Assembly (NCBI GenBank): GCA_001642415.1
Contig: LTDK01000141.1
Span: forward strand, 22,298 to 86,297
Reading direction: 5' to 3'
DNA: 64,000 bases
Origin: Nematocida ironsii
Lineage: Eukaryota > Microsporidia
Shown here: in pieces, positions 27,637 to 37,121 of the stretch
Position numbering within the stretch: position 1 is the stretch's first letter
Layout: each line of letters opens with the position of its first letter
The notes under the pieces: generated by a model
The model's database searches: none
Told to the model about the DNA's origin: nothing
What the model saw: the letters and a program-made list of their open reading frames with translations, nothing else
Made by a program: the position numbers and the translations under genes

Positions 27637-29331
27637 ATGAAGATTAAAAAGTGTGTACAAAAGGTAATTGGACGAAGCATTTTTGACAGCAGAGGAATCC
27701 CCACTGTTGAAATAGATTTAAAAACAACTATTGGAACTGTGCGCGCCAGCTGCCCATCCGGGGCATCTACTGGGTCGCAGGAGGCACTTGAGCTAAGAGA
27801 TGGCGACTCTTCTAATTGCATGGGAAAGAGTGTTCAAAAGGCTCTTATAGGCGTAGAAGAGCTTGCAAACTCTTTAATATCCACTGACATGCACATAACA
27901 GACCAAGAGGCCATAGACAAGCATATGATTGAGTTGGATGGCACTAAAAACAAGAGCAGGGTTGGCGCAAACTCAATTCTCCCCATGTCTATTTGCTTTG
28001 CCAGGCTGGGTGCAAAGTACATGCAGATGCAGGAGTGGGTGTACCTACAATCACTTATGCAGAGAAGTGATATGAAATCGTGTGCATCGTGCTCTTCTAC
28101 TGCTCCCAACCTAAAGTGTGCTCTAATAAACTCCCAGAGAAGTAAGCATCTTCCAAATGGAAGTGTACTTGTAAGCAATACTGAGATTGACAGTGAATTA
28201 AAAGAGAGTACTAAGAAAAAAGAAGATTCTGGTGAAAAAGAAAAAAGTAATGATGAGAAGAAACCCAATGACTCTGAGCAAAATGAGAAAGAAGAAAAAG
28301 GCTCTGAACAAAACAAGAAAGTGAAAGAGGACCTAGAGTCAGAGAAAAAGGAGACAGGTGAAAAAAAGGACTCAGAGTCAGAGAAAAAGGAGGCAGATAA
28401 AAGAAAGGCAAAAGAGGAGGATGCAGATAAAAAGTCAAAACAGAAAGAAGAGCTTAAGACAGAGAAAACCTGCAAAGATGCTCTATTAAAGAAAAAACAA
28501 AAGCCTACCATTCCTAAAATATTCTTTAATATAATTAATGGAGGAAGACACGCCGACAACGGCCTTTTTGTGCAGGAGATCATGGTTTCATTTGATGGAC
28601 ACACTCCATACAATGTTCTGACATCTGCATCAGAGTTTATATGGGCACTTAAGTCTATTGTTAAAAAAAAGTATAAACTTACTGGAGTGGGGGATGAAGG
28701 AGGATTTGCCCCACCAATTTCCTCATTGGAGGAGGGTCTTGATCTAATACAGGAGGCAGCCAAGGCCTCTGGAATAACTCCATCAATTGCACTTGACGTG
28801 GCTGCGTCCGAGTTCTACAAGGATGGCAAATACAACATAGGATGGAAAACAAAGGACAAGTATGTATCCCGCTTTGAAATGATTGATTATTACGTCAAAA
28901 TAATTAATAAGTACAAGGTGGCAATGATTGAAGACCCATTTGATGAGAAAGATTATGAGGGCTGGGAAGTGTTTATGAAAGAAGCCAATACTCTAGGAAC
29001 AAAGGTAGTTGGAGATGACTTAATTGTGACTAACCCAGAGCTTATCAAGAAGGCAGGAGAAGAAAAGCTCTGCAATGTTGCCCTCATAAAAATGAACCAA
29101 ATTGGAACTATTACAGAAACCATCCAGGCTGTAAAAGAGGCAAGAAAGCAGGGCATGAAGGTGATGGCAAGCCATAGAAGCGGTGAGACTGAGGATATTT
29201 TCCTGGCGCATCTAGCAGTTGGCCTTTCGGCTGATTATCTTAAGGCTGGGTCACTCTGCCGAACAGAAAGAGTCTCTAAGTACAATGAGCTTGTCCGAAT
29301 ATTTGAGAAGTTTTCAATTGATACAATATAA
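27637..29331 (+). CDS. ENO1: Enolase with a large lysine/glutamate-rich insertion
   Basis: A 564-residue enolase (2-phosphoglycerate to phosphoenolpyruvate), about 125-130 residues longer than usual. Catalytic and metal-binding residues are in place: S-G-A-S-T-G loop 41-46, His305, Glu314, Glu354 in G-D-E-G-G-F-A-P, Asp387, Glu432, Asp460/461, Lys485 and Lys536. The extra length is one block, residues about 145-287 (bases 28069-28497). It sits between the N-terminal domain and the strand leading to F-F-N-I-I-N-G-G. It starts with a Cys/Ser-rich part and continues as a highly charged Lys/Glu/Ser/Asp stretch with internally repeated S-E-K-K-E units. The insert stays in frame and both halves are conserved, so this looks like a working enzyme with a surface extension. 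Confidence 0.93.
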   Translation: MKIKKCVQKVIGRSIFDSRGIPTVEIDLKTTIGTVRASCPSGASTGSQEALELRDGDSSNCMGKSVQKALIGVEELANSLISTDMHITDQEAIDKHMIELDGTKNKSRVGANSILPMSICFARLGAKYMQMQEWVYLQSLMQRSDMKSCASCSSTAPNLKCALINSQRSKHLPNGSVLVSNTEIDSELKESTKKKEDSGEKEKSNDEKKPNDSEQNEKEEKGSEQNKKVKEDLESEKKETGEKKDSESEKKEADKRKAKEEDADKKSKQKEELKTEKTCKDALLKKKQKPTIPKIFFNIINGGRHADNGLFVQEIMVSFDGHTPYNVLTSASEFIWALKSIVKKKYKLTGVGDEGGFAPPISSLEEGLDLIQEAAKASGITPSIALDVAASEFYKDGKYNIGWKTKDKYVSRFEMIDYYVKIINKYKVAMIEDPFDEKDYEGWEVFMKEANTLGTKVVGDDLIVTNPELIKKAGEEKLCNVALIKMNQIGTITETIQAVKEARKQGMKVMASHRSGETEDIFLAHLAVGLSADYLKAGSLCRTERVSKYNELVRIFEKFSIDTI

Positions 29332-29684
29332 GCACTCAATTTGCCACCGCTGCTATGTATCATTCTGAGGAAATTTTGGAATATTTCGAATATTTCTGAA
29401 TATAAACCAAATGAAACCACACTAAATGAGAATAAAGTATCTAGGTGCGATTTTAAATTTTTATAGAACACTATATAAATCTTGTTAAATGTCTTATACA
29501 GAAAACAAAAGCTATGTTTATTTCTATTGTAAAGATAAACGCAGTACATTATACGCCCTGTGCGCATATTATACGGCACGAAACAAGTAAACAAAATGTA
29601 TATAATCGCCGCATGTAAAAGAATCTAAGAGAAACAAAGAACCCCTTCAAAATTGCATGTTGCCAGTTGAAATATCTATTAGAT
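29332..29684. other. Convergent intergenic region
   Basis: AT-rich sequence between enolase and the NIPA-like gene, which converge. Contains an AAATTTTGGAATATTTCGAATATTT block near 29370-29396 with weak dyad symmetry; nothing else seen. Confidence 0.4.
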
Positions 29685-31058
29685 TTATTTTTGCTTTGTT
29701 TCCACGGTAAGTTTTTCACTCTCTGTTGATGGAGTGTCCTTTCCAACCATTCGGAAAATAAGGAAGCCCGACCCAATAAATATTGTAACAAGGCCCAAAA
29801 GAAAGTTTTTAAACTGTGACGAGGTAAACATAGAAAAGTCCTTGAAGTATATTCCAGCAGTAGTTACACTTAAAAGAGTCCACATGATGTGGAAGATAGG
29901 GATCACTAGCAGAGCATCATATCGCTTAAGTGCTTTGTTCAGCCAATATATCTGTCCAACTGTACATAAAAACACGAGTGACCCAAAGAGGTATGGTCCT
30001 GGGCCATAGAACTGGTTCTGCCCGTCCAGAGTTAAGCTGATTAATACACCAAAGCTCTTTGCAAAAAGAGTTGTAAAAGAGGCTATTGATGCAGATACAG
30101 CCACATACGCAACAACCATGATGTATTTCAAGCAATACCCGTTCTTACTGAGCTTTTTGTCCAAAGAAATCCATGGTTTTTCTGTCCCTAGCTTCCAATC
30201 GCTGTTATCTTCAACTATTCTACAGAAAATAATCAGCGCTACAATAAGACAGAGGAGGCAGAGAAACCATATAAAGGTGGCCGCACTGAAGTAGTTTTTC
30301 AAAAGACCAAAAAGATTGTGGTCCTTTTTCCCGGTCCCTGCATTTGAAAGAACCAGCGAAGACCCAATAAGAACAAACACAATGCACAAAAAGTCGTACA
30401 CAGTAAACACCTCTTTGTTAATCATTGGAGCAAAAATACTATTTGCAATAATTCCAACCGCGCCAAGAGAAGTCATAAGAGACTGATTCCCAAAGACATA
30501 AGAGCTAAATCCAGAAATCTTCCCTACAACATAAGAAAGCACACCAAGTGCAAACAAATTAATTGTCATTCCCCAGAAGGTTCCTCTTTCCATGACGTAT
30601 GACTTTTTCTGTAGATTTAGTCCAATGTTAATAAAAATATTTCCAGTAACTGAAAGAATCGGCCCAAATATCCACATTTTATGAATGGTTGGCACGCATA
30701 TAGGGCCTATCTCACGATTTGAGCAAGTAAACCCAGAGGTGCACCCGCTTATGCTGATGGGCCTATTTAGACTGCATGCTGACCCATTAGGAACAAATCT
30801 GCAACACATGCCTTCGTTGCATGGAGCAGTGCACGCCAGTGGCCCGAAAAAGGGATACGACGCGCACTCATTCGCAGCAGAGCACGCACTTCCCGGGGGC
30901 TTTAGCTGCACACACTGGCCCTCAACACAGAAAAGACTGTGCGGCCCTGTTATTTTTGATATCTGGCAATCTGCATCTATTCTGCATTTTCCTGCTAGCA
31001 CAGAGTGAGCAGACACAAGAAAGAAGGAAAGCCACCACACTATAGAATGCACACTCAT
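29685..31058 (-). CDS. NIPA-like transporter with Cys-rich ectodomain
   Basis: A 457-residue protein starting at the ATG at 31058; upstream the frame is open only to a TTG. Residues 1-22 are a signal peptide. Residues about 24-122 form a region with 14 cysteines, including C-x-x-x-x-D-C and M-C-C, resembling small disulfide-rich extracellular modules. The remainder has about nine helices with NIPA/DUF803 hallmarks: N-I-G-L-N-L-Q-K-K-S, a W-G-M...L-A-x-G segment, and S-L-G-A-V-G-I-I-A-N-S-I-F-A-P. NIPA proteins move Mg2+ or related cations in animals; transport here is inferred. The charged C-terminal tail lies in the cytosol. The ectodomain suggests surface exposure. Confidence 0.78.
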   Translation of the reverse strand: MSVHSIVWWLSFFLVSAHSVLAGKCRIDADCQISKITGPHSLFCVEGQCVQLKPPGSACSAANECASYPFFGPLACTAPCNEGMCCRFVPNGSACSLNRPISISGCTSGFTCSNREIGPICVPTIHKMWIFGPILSVTGNIFINIGLNLQKKSYVMERGTFWGMTINLFALGVLSYVVGKISGFSSYVFGNQSLMTSLGAVGIIANSIFAPMINKEVFTVYDFLCIVFVLIGSSLVLSNAGTGKKDHNLFGLLKNYFSAATFIWFLCLLCLIVALIIFCRIVEDNSDWKLGTEKPWISLDKKLSKNGYCLKYIMVVAYVAVSASIASFTTLFAKSFGVLISLTLDGQNQFYGPGPYLFGSLVFLCTVGQIYWLNKALKRYDALLVIPIFHIMWTLLSVTTAGIYFKDFSMFTSSQFKNFLLGLVTIFIGSGFLIFRMVGKDTPSTESEKLTVETKQK

Positions 31059-31664
31059 ATAATAATAAACAAGAGGCGGATTTAGAAATAGAAAACAAAC
31101 AAACAAATTAAATATCGATAGAACAAAAACATCATATCCAAATAAAATACCATATAATTGCCACAATTAAATATATACTATGCAGCATAAAATAAAGAAA
31201 ATTTCTTGCGCATAGGACATACGGGCATGCATATACGTATATAACCCGAAATAACCCGAAAACCTCTCAAAGTAATAAAGACACAAGTTTAAATTCAGTA
31301 GGATAAATATGATAATTGTTCCAGAATATTTTTTACTAATTATAACAGAGTTATTTAAATAAGAATTTCTTATGCCGTTTAAAGAGAGATTTTTAGGCGA
31401 TTGAATTGTATCATGTGGTGTACTGTGCTAGCAAACTGAGTTTTACATGGTTCAAGCTCTATTATATATAAAATAATCATATTATGCACAAATATTTGTA
31501 TAAAACACAGTTTTCTGCAATAGTCATACACGTCTGTGTAATTTTTAGATATCTTGTATATGAGAATTTCGGGTTATAATATATTGCACTCACATAAAAT
31601 ACTTTTTCTTTATTTAGTATTTTAATAATATGGATATATATTTTACTAAGGAATCTATTTTTTT
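31059..31664. other. Divergent intergenic region with tandem motif
   Basis: Between divergent genes. Two overlapping copies ATAACCCGAAATAACCCGAA lie at 31241-31262 and one inverted copy at 31566-31577, the latter 88 bases before the ATG of the TOG-domain gene. Confidence 0.5.
31241..31262 (+). promoter_or_regulatory. Tandem ATAACCCGAA motif
   Basis: Two head-to-tail copies of the dispersed motif sharing two bases, in the upstream region of both the NIPA-like gene and the TOG-domain gene. A second tandem pair is at 50465-50487. Tandem placement argues for a binding site rather than chance. Confidence 0.4.
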
Positions 31665-34600
31665 ATGGTGGATGCACAGCCGACATGGAAAGACAGAGTA
31701 GAAAAGTATCGAAAGCTAGAAGAGCAGTGGAAAAGGAAACCGCAGGGGCAGATAGGCACTATTGTGGAGATTGTAAAGGAGACCTCTATACCTGCACTTG
31801 AGGCAGGCCTATCAGCTATTATACCACTGGCAAAGGCAAACACAATGGAAGAGTACACACGGGATGTTTTGGCAGTTCTATTTAAGAATGTGGCATCAAC
31901 CAAGCCAACTACAAAGAAGACAGTAAAAGAAATTATGGAAGCACAAGCGCACCACAACCCCTCATATGTTGTTTTGGCTGCTTCCAGCCATATAAAGGAC
32001 AAAAACCCGAAAATAATAACGGAAACACTCAAAATATTAGTGGAGCATGCCGCCTTGCTGGACAAGTATCTAATGGGGCCAATACTGCCGCACGCTGCCT
32101 TTCTTTTTGGGCACAGCACTGGGTCAGTAAGAGAGGAGGCCACCCGACTTTTTCAGATACTTGCAGAAAAAGATCCAGAGGAGGTAGGAGAAGCAGTGAA
32201 AACTCTCCGGCCAATTCAAGTAAAGGAAATATTTCAGCCGCCACAAGAAAAGAAGCAAATGGCTGCAGTGCAGCAAGCAGCAGCCCCGGTGCAGCAAGTA
32301 CAAAGGCAGGAGAGAAATGCACAAAGCATACCACAAACCCCAAGTGATATAAGCGCATCTGCTAAGCCAAGCAGCTCGTCAGAAAGCAGCACGCACATGA
32401 GTGCTATGCCTATAGTAGAAAAAAAGCCTGTGTCTAGGAAGGGAAAAGAGATCGGTCTCCAGCCAGCCAAGCCAAAGGAGTACAAAGTTGTTTCTCTTAT
32501 AGACAACTTTTACGAAAGGTTTAGGTCTGCTCAGTGGAAGGAGCGATTAGTGATGGAAGAACTAGACGAAAAGCTTGGAAGCAACAAAAAACTGGACAGA
32601 AATGACACTCATGATGTATTAGATGCGATTATTAAAAAAATAGGAGAAAGCAACAATAAAGTGTTTATAGCAGCAATGTCTGTGGCTTCCAAAATTGCAA
32701 GCAGAGAAAAGATACAGGAGTCCTTTGCAATTCAAATCACAAAGGCTGTAGGAAAAAGACTAAAGGATAAAAAGGAGCAGGTACAGCAGTCTGTTACAAA
32801 TTTAATTGTTACTCTTGTTGAGATATATAAAGCTCCTATTCTTCTGGAACTTTCAGCAATGGCTGTTTCTGACAAAACAGTGCGACACGGTGTGTTGAAG
32901 ACATTTGATGCGTGTATTGATCTGGTAAGCGAGAAAGAGATAGAAAGTGCAAAGGCATTCAAGTCTTTAGTAGAGTGCACAAAAGATCAAAATGCTGATA
33001 TACGGGCTCTTGCATGTACGTGTATATCTAAGGTACTTTCAAAGAAAGAGGAACTGGTGACTCAGGGAGAGATAGAAGCGTATGGAGTAGAAAGGCTTCT
33101 TGCCGCAAAAATAGAGGCGCTGACGGAAGAGCTATTCAAAAAAAAGGATGCAGAAATAACTGCAATTATTGAGTCACTCTGCGAAGACATTCGAAATACA
33201 TCAATTAAGACTGAGCCCATTACGCCGATCCGCACTGCACAGAGCACTGCACAAAGCCAAGAAAATATGACAGTGAGTCCTATTATAACGCAGTCTTTAA
33301 AAAGAGATAAGATGAACATTCCCATCCAGGACATAAACGGAGACAACGTGTTCATAGACCCACCCTACCAGGCATCTCAGATTCAGCAGCCATCTGTGTG
33401 TAGTACAAACAGTATGAACAGAAGCCCTAGCGAGCCAGAGATAATGAATTTTATAAAAACCGGTGAGATTGATGGATCTGTTTTGCGCTCACTTATTGAT
33501 GTGCTTGGCAGCAGTCCTATAGTAAGCGCGCGTGCGCTATCGCTTCTTTCAGTAATAAACATAAACGAAGAAATAGCAATGCAGATTAAAGAAAAAATGG
33601 AGATGCTTAGTGTTACTGAGCCGCACTCTGTTCTAATGGCAGAAAGCCTAAAGAGCAAAGTGCTCCGGATAATCAATGAAAAGTCTGCATTTGAGGAAAA
33701 GTGCCTGTTTGCATCTCTCTGCGACTCTTTGATGAAAGGAGAGCGCATTCCTCAAGAGGCGCTTGTATCTGCGATCTCTATGGCAGAGAAAAGGTCTACT
33801 GTTCTTAAAGAGGAGCAAGCATTCCTTATTATAAAAACATCCGCTGAGATGGAGTACTGGGATGTGCTTTCAATGCTGGACAAAGTGTTCCCAATCTTAA
33901 AAATACTCACGGTTCTTATTTCTCTTGCAGAGACACATCCAGCGTTTATTAACAGCATATATTTCCTGCTTCAGAGAGCCCCCATGATCCCAAATACATG
34001 GATGGAGGGCGTGATTGGTAGCCAAAAGTTTATTTCTCTGCTAGAAAGAGCCGAAACACCTGCATCCGCACAGATCTTAACTCTATTAAAAAAAGAGAAC
34101 ATTATTACTACATACTCACCGTGTGCAAAGAAGGTCAGAAGATCAGAGGAAATTGCAGACATAAATCTACTTCTTAATGATATAATAGACCAAAACTCTG
34201 TGCACTCGCATGCGTCTCTAGAAAAGCTTGAGCAAGTGTCTGTACAGAATCTAAGTGCACTTTTAAGAAGTGCGTCCACTGTAGTGAATGTACTGCTTCT
34301 TCAGTTGAGTGACTCGCTTTCCTCTGGCGGCACGTATGCGAACGTTTATATAATTATTGGCATAATCAAGCGAATATGTGAAAGCGATGTATTCCTCTCT
34401 ACACTTGATGCAGGGACTCTTCTAAGCCTTGTTTCGGACTATATTGTGATTATTACCGGGCAAATTCCCAGAGGATCTGCCTCACCAGAAGGCATTAAAA
34501 AAGAGTGCAGTGAGAGTCTTCTAAAGATGTGTGTCAATGCGCCATTCCTGACCATGTTTAAAATATATATTAACTTGCTGTCAAATAGGTATAGAGAAGA

Positions 34601-34880
34601 GAAAGTGCGAGAAATTCTTGTAAAACTTTTATGGAAACATTCTAAGCTCTCCTCTTCCGCAATTTCTGACCGGTCGGTAGTAATGGGCATTGTTAATCGG
34701 CTAAACGCATTCTACACAGAGTTTAGGGGGGATCTGAAGAGTGACCAGCTAATAACAAAGGTTCTCCAGCTACACCTTATAGAAATATTAAAACAGTATG
34801 GTGAAGAGTTCTTAAAGGTATTCAAAGTCACAGAGCCTGTGCTGCAGCAGGTGCATGCATTAGGGGGAGTTAAACTGTGA
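31665..34880 (+). CDS. STU2: TOG-domain microtubule polymerase, Stu2/XMAP215 family
   Basis: A 1071-residue helical-repeat protein, ATG at 31665. TOG1 covers about residues 1-195, opening with W-K-D-R-V-E-K-Y-R-K-L-E. A Gln/Ala/Pro/Ser linker (about 200-265) follows, then TOG2 (about 275-510) opening F-Y-E-R-F-R-S-A-Q-W-K-E-R. HEAT-type loops with V-R-x-E/V-R-H patterns recur. The C-terminal half is also helical but I cannot assign it. Family members bind tubulin dimers with their TOG domains and speed microtubule growth at plus ends and spindle poles. Two TOGs match yeast Stu2, which is shorter (888 residues). It acts in the same broad process as the kinesin-10 at 44221. Confidence 0.85.
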   Translation: MVDAQPTWKDRVEKYRKLEEQWKRKPQGQIGTIVEIVKETSIPALEAGLSAIIPLAKANTMEEYTRDVLAVLFKNVASTKPTTKKTVKEIMEAQAHHNPSYVVLAASSHIKDKNPKIITETLKILVEHAALLDKYLMGPILPHAAFLFGHSTGSVREEATRLFQILAEKDPEEVGEAVKTLRPIQVKEIFQPPQEKKQMAAVQQAAAPVQQVQRQERNAQSIPQTPSDISASAKPSSSSESSTHMSAMPIVEKKPVSRKGKEIGLQPAKPKEYKVVSLIDNFYERFRSAQWKERLVMEELDEKLGSNKKLDRNDTHDVLDAIIKKIGESNNKVFIAAMSVASKIASREKIQESFAIQITKAVGKRLKDKKEQVQQSVTNLIVTLVEIYKAPILLELSAMAVSDKTVRHGVLKTFDACIDLVSEKEIESAKAFKSLVECTKDQNADIRALACTCISKVLSKKEELVTQGEIEAYGVERLLAAKIEALTEELFKKKDAEITAIIESLCEDIRNTSIKTEPITPIRTAQSTAQSQENMTVSPIITQSLKRDKMNIPIQDINGDNVFIDPPYQASQIQQPSVCSTNSMNRSPSEPEIMNFIKTGEIDGSVLRSLIDVLGSSPIVSARALSLLSVININEEIAMQIKEKMEMLSVTEPHSVLMAESLKSKVLRIINEKSAFEEKCLFASLCDSLMKGERIPQEALVSAISMAEKRSTVLKEEQAFLIIKTSAEMEYWDVLSMLDKVFPILKILTVLISLAETHPAFINSIYFLLQRAPMIPNTWMEGVIGSQKFISLLERAETPASAQILTLLKKENIITTYSPCAKKVRRSEEIADINLLLNDIIDQNSVHSHASLEKLEQVSVQNLSALLRSASTVVNVLLLQLSDSLSSGGTYANVYIIIGIIKRICESDVFLSTLDAGTLLSLVSDYIVIITGQIPRGSASPEGIKKECSESLLKMCVNAPFLTMFKIYINLLSNRYREEKVREILVKLLWKHSKLSSSAISDRSVVMGIVNRLNAFYTEFRGDLKSDQLITKVLQLHLIEILKQYGEEFLKVFKVTEPVLQQVHALGGVKL

Positions 34881-35736
34881 AATGCAATAAACTCTACATA
34901 ATTTTCATATGGTATTTATTTTTATAGCCAGAATATATTTTTAGTATAATTTATAAAATTTCTGATTCTGCAAAATATTAAAACCTCTTCATATTTATTT
35001 CTGAAGAAGTTTAGAATTTCAAATTATGTAAAAGAACTGTTTATATTTTTTTAATAATTCTTGAATTGTATACAAAATATACTCAGAGCGCTATTGTTTT
35101 TAGAAGAATAATTTGAATTCAAAATAATGTAAGGCATAAATAATATTTTATTTTAATAAATTATGCATAGTTCACAAATAATAATATGAATATAAAAAGG
35201 TATTTAGATTAAGTAATCGGAAATAGAACTAGAAAATTATGTACAACAAGATAAATATAGCGGGAAGGCGTTTATGCATATAAAATAGTAAGAAATATAT
35301 TCCAAAATAGCTGTAATAATATAAAATAGATATAAAACCATAAAGTGCCAAATAATTTATGGGCGGTTTAATTATAGCCATACTATTATCTACTAAAGAT
35401 GAACCTTATATTGTTAGTCTTTTGTTTTTATCTTCGCTTATATTTATATTCTACGCAATCTGTTTTGAATTAAAAAGTATGGCTATTTTAAGTCAAAAGA
35501 ACTCCAACTCGATATTTTAAATGGATTTATTTAAATTTAACTATAAAAACAACCCAAGCGCATAACCCAACCAACAAATATATTAGAATTATATTTTAGT
35601 TATATATGAGTATAGCTATGGTATTTAATGTAAATTAAATTCTTATATAAATATACCCAATCAATCTTTTATATAACCCGAAATGTTAATATAACATAAA
35701 TACTTCTTTTTACTTTTATGCTATTATATAAATATA
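34881..35736. other. Convergent intergenic region with repeat E
   Basis: Carries repeat copy E and, at 35673-35684, a perfect ATAACCCGAAAT copy. Otherwise AT-rich; no gene seen. Confidence 0.45.
35126..35175 (+). repeat. Dispersed 50-bp repeat, copy E
   Basis: Unit as at 2022, from AATGTAAGGC to ATGCATAGTTCAC, with one T fewer in the central run (shared with copy B). It lies 246 bases beyond the stop codon of the TOG-domain gene. Confidence 0.78.
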
Positions 35737-36600
35737 TCAATTATCATAATATAGAGAATCGGGTATAAATATATAGGGTCCAAACACCAATATAATAAAA
35801 TATGACCACCACATAAAGGTAGTTAGAATAGTTATCATAAACATAGCGGACAAAAGGAATATATTTTTCTTGTGAGATGCTTCATGGTTTAAAACATTCT
35901 TCTTTTTAAATCCCCCTTTTAAATATATTCTTATTATTTGAACTAAGAAGCCAGACCAGGCGAATGCAGACAGTACGCATGAGAATTGCATGATTATCAT
36001 TTCTATTAAAGCGTACATACTAGGGCAAAATGGGTGTAACATCAAAAGAATAAGTGCTATTATACTGCACAGAATATTATTCAGCATAATGTTTTTTCGG
36101 TATACATCTTGTTCATTTTCATTCCGAAACAGCCCAGTATCTTGTGGATTTATATCCATAAACGCCATGTACATTCTTGTGATTAAAGGTCTAATCACGA
36201 AAAAGTCAATAGATGAACTCAAAAAAACAACTACAACTAAAATGACCAGCCATAAAATATCAAAGGGATTACAAATGGACCACATAAGCCGAGTGTTCAA
36301 AAATACGATCACTGAATGCACGAAAATATTCTTAAAGGCGTATATTATAAAAGCCAAATCATTAAGATAAGATGGAGTAAATTGATTATTTACCTCTGGT
36401 TCTGATAGAACAGCTGGATTATATTGATTTAATGGTTCTTCAGAAGATATTCTACTATATATTTTTTGCTGGCACTGCGCATGTTCGTTGTGATTTTGGT
36501 TGTTCATAAATTCTTTAGTTTCATTGACAGTTATAGTGCTAAATTTTTTATCTATGATGTTTCTTTTATCTGCTTCGGAAGATAGAAACTTGTTTTTCAT
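35737..36600 (-). CDS. Multi-pass membrane protein, unknown function
   Basis: A 287-residue protein, ATG at 36600. Residues 1-75 are polar (Asn/Gln/Glu-rich); about five hydrophobic helices follow, grouped as two or three before and two after a charged loop. That loop holds E-N-E-Q-D-V-Y-R-K-N directly before a helix, matching E-E-E-T-S-I-Y-R-K-K in the protein at 1287-2021. Length, helix count and loop position also agree, so a distant paralogy is reasonable. No known function can be read from it. Confidence 0.72.
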   Translation of the reverse strand: MKNKFLSSEADKRNIIDKKFSTITVNETKEFMNNQNHNEHAQCQQKIYSRISSEEPLNQYNPAVLSEPEVNNQFTPSYLNDLAFIIYAFKNIFVHSVIVFLNTRLMWSICNPFDILWLVILVVVVFLSSSIDFFVIRPLITRMYMAFMDINPQDTGLFRNENEQDVYRKNIMLNNILCSIIALILLMLHPFCPSMYALIEMIIMQFSCVLSAFAWSGFLVQIIRIYLKGGFKKKNVLNHEASHKKNIFLLSAMFMITILTTFMWWSYFIILVFGPYIFIPDSLYYDN

Positions 36601-37121
36601 TATGGTATGGCTTAAATAAAAATTATTCTTTCTTTATAGATTAGAACTGTCTTATTTATAATCCGAATCAATCAGAATGACAAATATTTTTAATTTATAG
36701 TTTATGGTTAATTTGAGCTAATAATTTTATTCATTGCTAGAGCACTTTCACATAAATGTTTGTACAGGGCATTGCACAGTGAGAAGCATAAAACCTGGAG
36801 ATGTGTTATTATATAAAATATACATAAATAAGTGTAAATCAAGAGAAAATTGCATACTGTAATTTTATTACAATCGTTCTATTTCTAGTTACACAGCCAT
36901 ATAAACATGTAAGAATAGAAGAGATATAAACCGCTATTTGGGTTATTAATTTATATTATGCTTTCTGTCTGAAGTCTGTATTTATATATTTTTAGTAGCG
37001 GCTTCTTTCTAATTATACACAAAAATAAGCTAAAATAGCAAATTGTACTGGAACTTGAGTGTTTCATGCCAATTCTGTTTTTTCATTTAACCCGAAAAAT
37101 CTTTACTGCAAATTATTTAGA
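36601..37121. other. Divergent intergenic region
   Basis: Between divergent genes. A TAACCCGAAAAAT motif copy lies at 37088-37100, 22 bases before the IMP4 ATG. Otherwise AT-rich, no gene. Confidence 0.45.

Noticed and set aside
27834..28763. 309-codon minus-strand frame inside enolase
   Set aside because: Ser/Phe/Leu-rich mirror of the Lys/Glu-rich insertion; the plus strand encodes a clear enolase.
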